Shown piece after piece: positions 60,622-64,000 of a stretch of 64,000 nt of DNA; the stretch's first letter is position 1; each line of letters begins with the position of its first letter. The translations under genes were made by a program, and so were the position numbers. The DNA is taken from positions 124,001-188,000 of the forward strand of contig NZ_BSNQ01000005.1 of assembly GCF_030160075.1 (NCBI RefSeq), given 5' to 3'. The notes below the pieces were generated by a model that made no database searches, had not been told where the DNA came from, and worked only from the letters and a program-made list of their open reading frames with translations. The DNA comes from Dyella lipolytica (GTDB lineage Bacteria; Pseudomonadota; Gammaproteobacteria; Xanthomonadales; Rhodanobacteraceae).

Positions 60622-61143
60622 TTACTTCGCCTGATCCACAATCCAGGTCACCGCCGCTTTCACCTGCGCGTCGGTCAGCGCGGGGTTGCCGCCCTTGGCA
60701 GGCATCATGTTGCCATCCGGGCCGTGGTAGCCGTTGATGGCATGTTGCACCAGGGTGTCCAGGCCTTCGGCGATACGCGGTGCCCACATGGACTTGTTGC
60801 CCAGTACCGGAGCACCGGCAACGCCGGCGGTATGGCAGGCGTGGCAGAGGTTGTCGTAAATGGTCTTGCCGTCGGTGGTGCCGCCGTAAGCGACCTGCGC
60901 GGCGGCGGCCTTGGTCGCAGCTTCTTGCGCAGCTTCCATCGCGGCGCGACCGGTGTTGCCGGCATACACGGCGCCGTTCGGGGCAAGGCTGGCGGCGAGC
61001 TGCTTCGCGGCGTTCGGATCGACTTCCTTCGGCTCGTGCTCGTAGATCGTCAAGGCTGTGAAGATCAGAACCAGGGTCAGTACGCCGAGTCCGGCGATAA
61101 GCAACGAGAACTGACGCAGGAAACTCTGGTCGGATTTGCTCAT
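60622..61143 (-). CDS. Cytochrome c5-type heme protein
   Basis: The 173-residue protein has one N-terminal membrane anchor (about residues 10-32) and a single c-type heme site CHACH at residues 100-104. A distal methionine in GNMMPAKGG and a conserved GNPALTDAQVKAAVTWIVDQ terminal helix complete the cytochrome c5 pattern. It would carry electrons in the periplasm, probably to a terminal oxidase. ATG at 61143 fits the membrane anchor; upstream sequence is not signal-like. Confidence 0.92.
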   Translation of the reverse strand: MSKSDQSFLRQFSLLIAGLGVLTLVLIFTALTIYEHEPKEVDPNAAKQLAASLAPNGAVYAGNTGRAAMEAAQEAATKAAAAQVAYGGTTDGKTIYDNLCHACHTAGVAGAPVLGNKSMWAPRIAEGLDTLVQHAINGYHGPDGNMMPAKGGNPALTDAQVKAAVTWIVDQAK

Positions 61144-61554
61144 GGAACCGCTCACGCAATTACTCCAGTCATCATATGAAATCTGGAAAGCCACCACGGT
61201 CGCCGTGGTATGCCCTGCCGCCCCCCGGCGACCTTGCCGCGACGGTAACGAACCCGCCGCGGGCAACAAGTTTCGGAGTATAGACGAAGCCTGCAGCAAG
61301 TTTGAGGCCTGTCCCGCGGGTTCGCAGAGCAGTTTGCGCATATCTGATGAGGCGGGCGTTGCAGGCACGCGGTCATGCTTCGCTGCTACGCTTGGGGTTC
61401 ATGGACCCTGCCATCGGTCATGCGGCACCCCTGTCAACCGGCATTGTCCAATCTCGTTGAGCAGACCCTATGCTTGTTTCCAAGGTTTTAGGGCAGGTGC
61501 ATTAATCGCACCGGCAGGGTCGGGTGGCCTTGCCGTTTAATCCAGGAGTTTCAC
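61144..61554. other. Intergenic region between cytochrome c5 and the RND operon
   Basis: About 410 bp with no gene I can support. It must hold the divergent promoters of the cytochrome and efflux genes. A TTGTCC / TATGCT pair (about 61445 and 61470) is spaced too widely to be convincing. I see no repeats or hairpins of note. Confidence 0.5.
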
Positions 61555-62832
61555 ATGTCGCGTTTTTGGAAGATCGCGTTGATCGTGATCGCCGTGCTTG
61601 TGGTGGGTGGGGTTGCATTCCGCTTGCTACACAAACCTGAAGCAGCAGCCGGAAGCGGTCACGGCGGGCAGCATTCGGGGCAAGGCGGCGCAGATAGCCA
61701 GGGTCAGGGACAGTCCGGCGCCAACGGCCAGGACAAGGACAATGCGCCGGTGCCAGTCACCGTCGAGCCTACCGTCAAGCAAAGCGTGCCGGTTTATCTG
61801 ACGGCGCTGGGCACGGTGACGGCGCTCAATACGGTGACGGTCAATCCGCAAGTGGCCGGTCAGATGTGGACCATCAACTTCAAGGAAGGCCAGGCGGTGA
61901 AGAAGGGCGATGTGATCGCCCAGATCGATCCGCGCACTTTCCAGGCCGCCTTTGACCAGGCCACGGCCAAACAGAAACAGGACGAGGCATCGCTGGCGAC
62001 GGCGATAAGCACGCTGGACCGCAACCAGAAACTGGTTGCCAACGGCTATGTCGCCGCGTTGGACATGGACACCTTCCGCAACAACGTCGCGCTGCTCAGG
62101 GCCACCGTGCTGGCCGACGAAGCCAGCGCACGCTCGGCCAAGGTGCAACTGGATTTCACCAAGATCATCTCGCCGATCGATGGTGTGGCCGGTATCCGCA
62201 ATGTGGACCCGGGCAACGTGGTCACCACCACCACCTCGATCGTCACGTTGACTCAGATCCAGCCGATCTACGTGATCTTCAGCCTGCCCGAGCAGAACCT
62301 CGAGGCAGTGCGCGATGCGTCCCAGAACGGCGACGACAAGCTGCAAGTGATTGCGTTGGACCGCAGCGATTCGCACCCGCTCGATACCACCGGTTTCCTG
62401 CAAGTGGTCGATAACCAGATCGACACCAGCACCGGCACCTTCAAGATGCGCGCGGAGTTCAACAATCCGAAGAGCGCGCTGTGGCCGGGACAGTTCGTGA
62501 ATGTGCAATTGCGTGTGCGTACCGTAACCGGCGGCTTGGTGATTCCCGCACAGGCGGTACAGCGCGGACCCGATGGCGATTTCGTTTACAAACTGCAGCC
62601 GGACCAGACCGTGGCGATGCAACCAGTGACGGTAGCCGGCGAAGTGGGCGACAGCCACGTGATGGTGAGCAAGGGCCTGACTGAAGGCGACCAAGTAGTG
62701 ACCGAAGGCCAGTTCCGCCTGAAGCCGGGCAGCAAGGTGCAGGCGCTCAAGCCGGGTGAGGTTCCGCCGGCGCCGATTGCTTCGGATGCGAGTAAGAAGA
62801 AAGGTGGTGGTCGTCGCGGTGGTGGCGGCTGA
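61555..62832 (+). CDS. RND efflux periplasmic adaptor (MdtA-like)
   Basis: The 425-residue adaptor has an N-terminal membrane anchor (FWKIALIVIAVLVVGGVAF). A lipoyl/hairpin region (VAGQMWTINFKEGQAVKKGDVIAQIDPRTF, coiled hairpin with KQKQDEASL), a beta-barrel and a membrane-proximal domain (DGVAGIRNVDPGNVV, GTFKMRAEFNNPKSALWPGQFVNVQL) follow. A short linker (Gly/Gln/Ala-rich, 30-55) follows the anchor. ATG at 61555 has AGGAG upstream. The Lys/Gly/Arg-rich C-terminus (KKKGGGRRGGGG) is typical of MdtA-type adaptors. It pairs with the pump at 63014. Confidence 0.93.
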   Translation: MSRFWKIALIVIAVLVVGGVAFRLLHKPEAAAGSGHGGQHSGQGGADSQGQGQSGANGQDKDNAPVPVTVEPTVKQSVPVYLTALGTVTALNTVTVNPQVAGQMWTINFKEGQAVKKGDVIAQIDPRTFQAAFDQATAKQKQDEASLATAISTLDRNQKLVANGYVAALDMDTFRNNVALLRATVLADEASARSAKVQLDFTKIISPIDGVAGIRNVDPGNVVTTTTSIVTLTQIQPIYVIFSLPEQNLEAVRDASQNGDDKLQVIALDRSDSHPLDTTGFLQVVDNQIDTSTGTFKMRAEFNNPKSALWPGQFVNVQLRVRTVTGGLVIPAQAVQRGPDGDFVYKLQPDQTVAMQPVTVAGEVGDSHVMVSKGLTEGDQVVTEGQFRLKPGSKVQALKPGEVPPAPIASDASKKKGGGRRGGGG

Positions 62833-62843
62833 CGAAACATGCG

Positions 62844-62975
62844 CCCTCTCCCCTCGGGGAGCGGGCTGGGGGGTGAGGGTTCGGGCGAAGCGCGTTATCG
62901 GGCTATCAACGCAAGACTTCTCTACTGCGCTCTGATCGCACCCTCACCCCAACCCCTCTCCCACCGGGAGAGGGG
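62844..62975. repeat. Inverted pair of palindromic repeats between adaptor and pump
   Basis: One copy (62844-62865, then CTGGGGGGTGAGGG) and a second in opposite orientation (62941-62975, CCCTCACCCCAACCCCTCTC then CCACCGGGAGAGGGG) face each other, each with a central palindrome. Layout matches the 7245-7378 element. It sits within the 181-bp gap of one transcription unit, so it could shape the relative expression of adaptor and pump. Confidence 0.75.
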
Positions 62976-63013
62976 CTTAAGCGAGCTCCAACTTACGGAC
63001 GGTTCCGAGACCC

Positions 63014-64000
63014 ATGGGATTTTCGACGCTCTTCATCCGCCGGCCCATTGCCACCGCTCTCCTGATGGTGGCGGTGCTGCTGCTCGGCGTGCTTGGTTAT
63101 CGCGAACTGCCGGTGTCGGCGCTGCCTGAAATCGAAGCGCCCAGCCTGGTAGTCACCACGCAATATCCGGGTGCCAGCGCAGCCACCATGGCTTCGCTGG
63201 TCACCACGCCGCTGGAACGCAACCTGGGCCAGATCTCCGGTCTGGACATGATGACCTCGGATTCGTCCGCAGGTCTCTCGACCATCGTGTTGCAGTTCAA
63301 CATGGACCGCGATATCGACATCGCGGCGCAGGACGTGCAGGCGGCGATCAATCAAGCGCGCGGCACCTTGCCGACCACGCTGCCGTATCCGCCGGTCTAC
63401 AACCGCGTGAATCCGGCCGATGCGCCGATCATGACGCTGATGCTCACCTCCGACAGCCGGCAGTTGCGCTATGTGAACGATCTGGCCGATTCGATCCTGG
63501 CGCAAAAACTGTCGCAGGTGCAGGGCGTGGGCCTGGTGTCGATTGCCGGCAACGTGCGTCCGGCAGTGCGTATCCAGGTTAATCCTGCGCAGCTCGCCAA
63601 CCTCGGCTTGACCATGGAAGACGTGCGCAATGCGCTGACCGAGGCCAACGTCAACGCACCCAAGGGCACGCTCAACGGCGCCACGCAGTCGTACACCATT
63701 TCGACCAACGACCAGTTGGCGACCGCGGCCGAGTACAAAAACACCATCATTTCGTACAACAGCACTAACAACGCGCCTGTTCGTCTGGCCGACATCGCGA
63801 AGGTGGTCGATGGTGTCGAGAACGACCAGCTCGCGGCGTGGGCCAACGGTAAGCCGGCGGTGTTGCTGGATATCCGTCGCCAGCCGGGCGCGAACATCGT
63901 GCAGACAGTGGCACAGATCCGGCAAATTCTGCCGCAGCTGCGCAGCGTGTTGCCGGCCGACGTGCATCTGGATATCTTCGCCGACCGCACCGTCACCATC
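63014..64000 (+). CDS. RND efflux pump permease (MdtB/MdtC-like), 5' part
   Basis: The frame is open from ATG 63014 to the window end. It shows the RND opening MGFSTLFIRRPIATALLMVAV, the first membrane helix, and porter-domain segments (LPEIEAPSLVVTTQYPGASA, DIAAQDVQAAINQARGTLP, VSIAGNVRPAVRIQVNP). The pattern is of the MdtB/MdtC branch of the HAE1 family. It would pair with the upstream adaptor to extrude hydrophobic compounds. The remaining two thirds are outside the window. Confidence 0.93.
   Translation, partial: MGFSTLFIRRPIATALLMVAVLLLGVLGYRELPVSALPEIEAPSLVVTTQYPGASAATMASLVTTPLERNLGQISGLDMMTSDSSAGLSTIVLQFNMDRDIDIAAQDVQAAINQARGTLPTTLPYPPVYNRVNPADAPIMTLMLTSDSRQLRYVNDLADSILAQKLSQVQGVGLVSIAGNVRPAVRIQVNPAQLANLGLTMEDVRNALTEANVNAPKGTLNGATQSYTISTNDQLATAAEYKNTIISYNSTNNAPVRLADIAKVVDGVENDQLAAWANGKPAVLLDIRRQPGANIVQTVAQIRQILPQLRSVLPADVHLDIFADRTVTI

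Overview
The window is a high-GC gammaproteobacterial chromosome segment. It most resembles the Xanthomonadales, and within them the Rhodanobacteraceae (Dyella/Rhodanobacter/Luteibacter type). The reasons are the gene order flhB-flhA-flhF-fleN-fliA-cheY-cheZ-cheA-motC-motD-cheW-DUF2802, a secreted S9B dipeptidyl peptidase and M61 peptidase, and many short palindromic intergenic repeats. Genus is inferred from gene content and style, not from a marker gene. There is no IS element, prophage, CRISPR array or rRNA operon.

Positions 1-13250 hold the end of a flagellar export operon (fliQ end, fliR, flhB, flhA), the polar-placement pair flhF/fleN, the flagellar sigma factor fliA, and a first chemotaxis/motor set (cheY, cheZ, cheA, motC, motD, cheW, DUF2802). 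Many of these genes overlap by ATGA. A short convergent pair (fliK-like and an FlhB C-terminal-domain protein, 13277-14673) faces it. A well-matched sigma-28 promoter (14989-15015) then opens a second chemosensory operon: STAS, cheY, cheA, cheW, mcp, cheR, cheD, cheB, an atypical mcp and a second STAS (15047-24328). FliA from the first block probably drives the second.

24423-28033 holds two tandem paralogous membrane proteins with degenerate histidine-kinase C-termini. They are separated by the 3' scar of a second STAS gene. 28235-31631 encodes exported proteins (a small secreted protein, an 8-stranded-type outer membrane barrel, an M61 peptidase). After tRNA-Arg(CCG), 32000-43353 is housekeeping and stress metabolism: lipase-like hydrolase, acetyltransferase, methyltransferase, CsbD, a virJ/mprF lipid-modification operon, a lipoprotein, queF, an aldo/keto reductase divergent from a LysR regulator, a glutathione transferase and a thioesterase.

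43521-49187 combines a DPP-IV-type peptidase, a secreted HExxH protein and a BlaI/M56 (BlaR1-like) regulatory pair with twin operators. 50462-54912 is the ribonucleotide reductase locus: nrdA under a cobalamin riboswitch, and nrdB. The two genes are split by an oppositely oriented GIY-YIG endonuclease flanked by REP-like repeats. 55026-57146 is an ArsR-controlled cupin/DUF2867 operon. 57248-61143 holds a PfpI-like protein, a small exported protein, zapE, a hydrolase and cytochrome c5. The window ends in an RND efflux operon (adaptor plus the start of an MdtB/MdtC-like pump).

The most notable observations are: the GIY-YIG/REP unit inside nrdAB; the B12 riboswitch on a B12-independent reductase; three FliM-like peptides in CheA1 in place of a recognisable P2 domain; a shared C-terminal tail on CheD and a receptor; and the STAS scar that documents a divergent duplicated locus.
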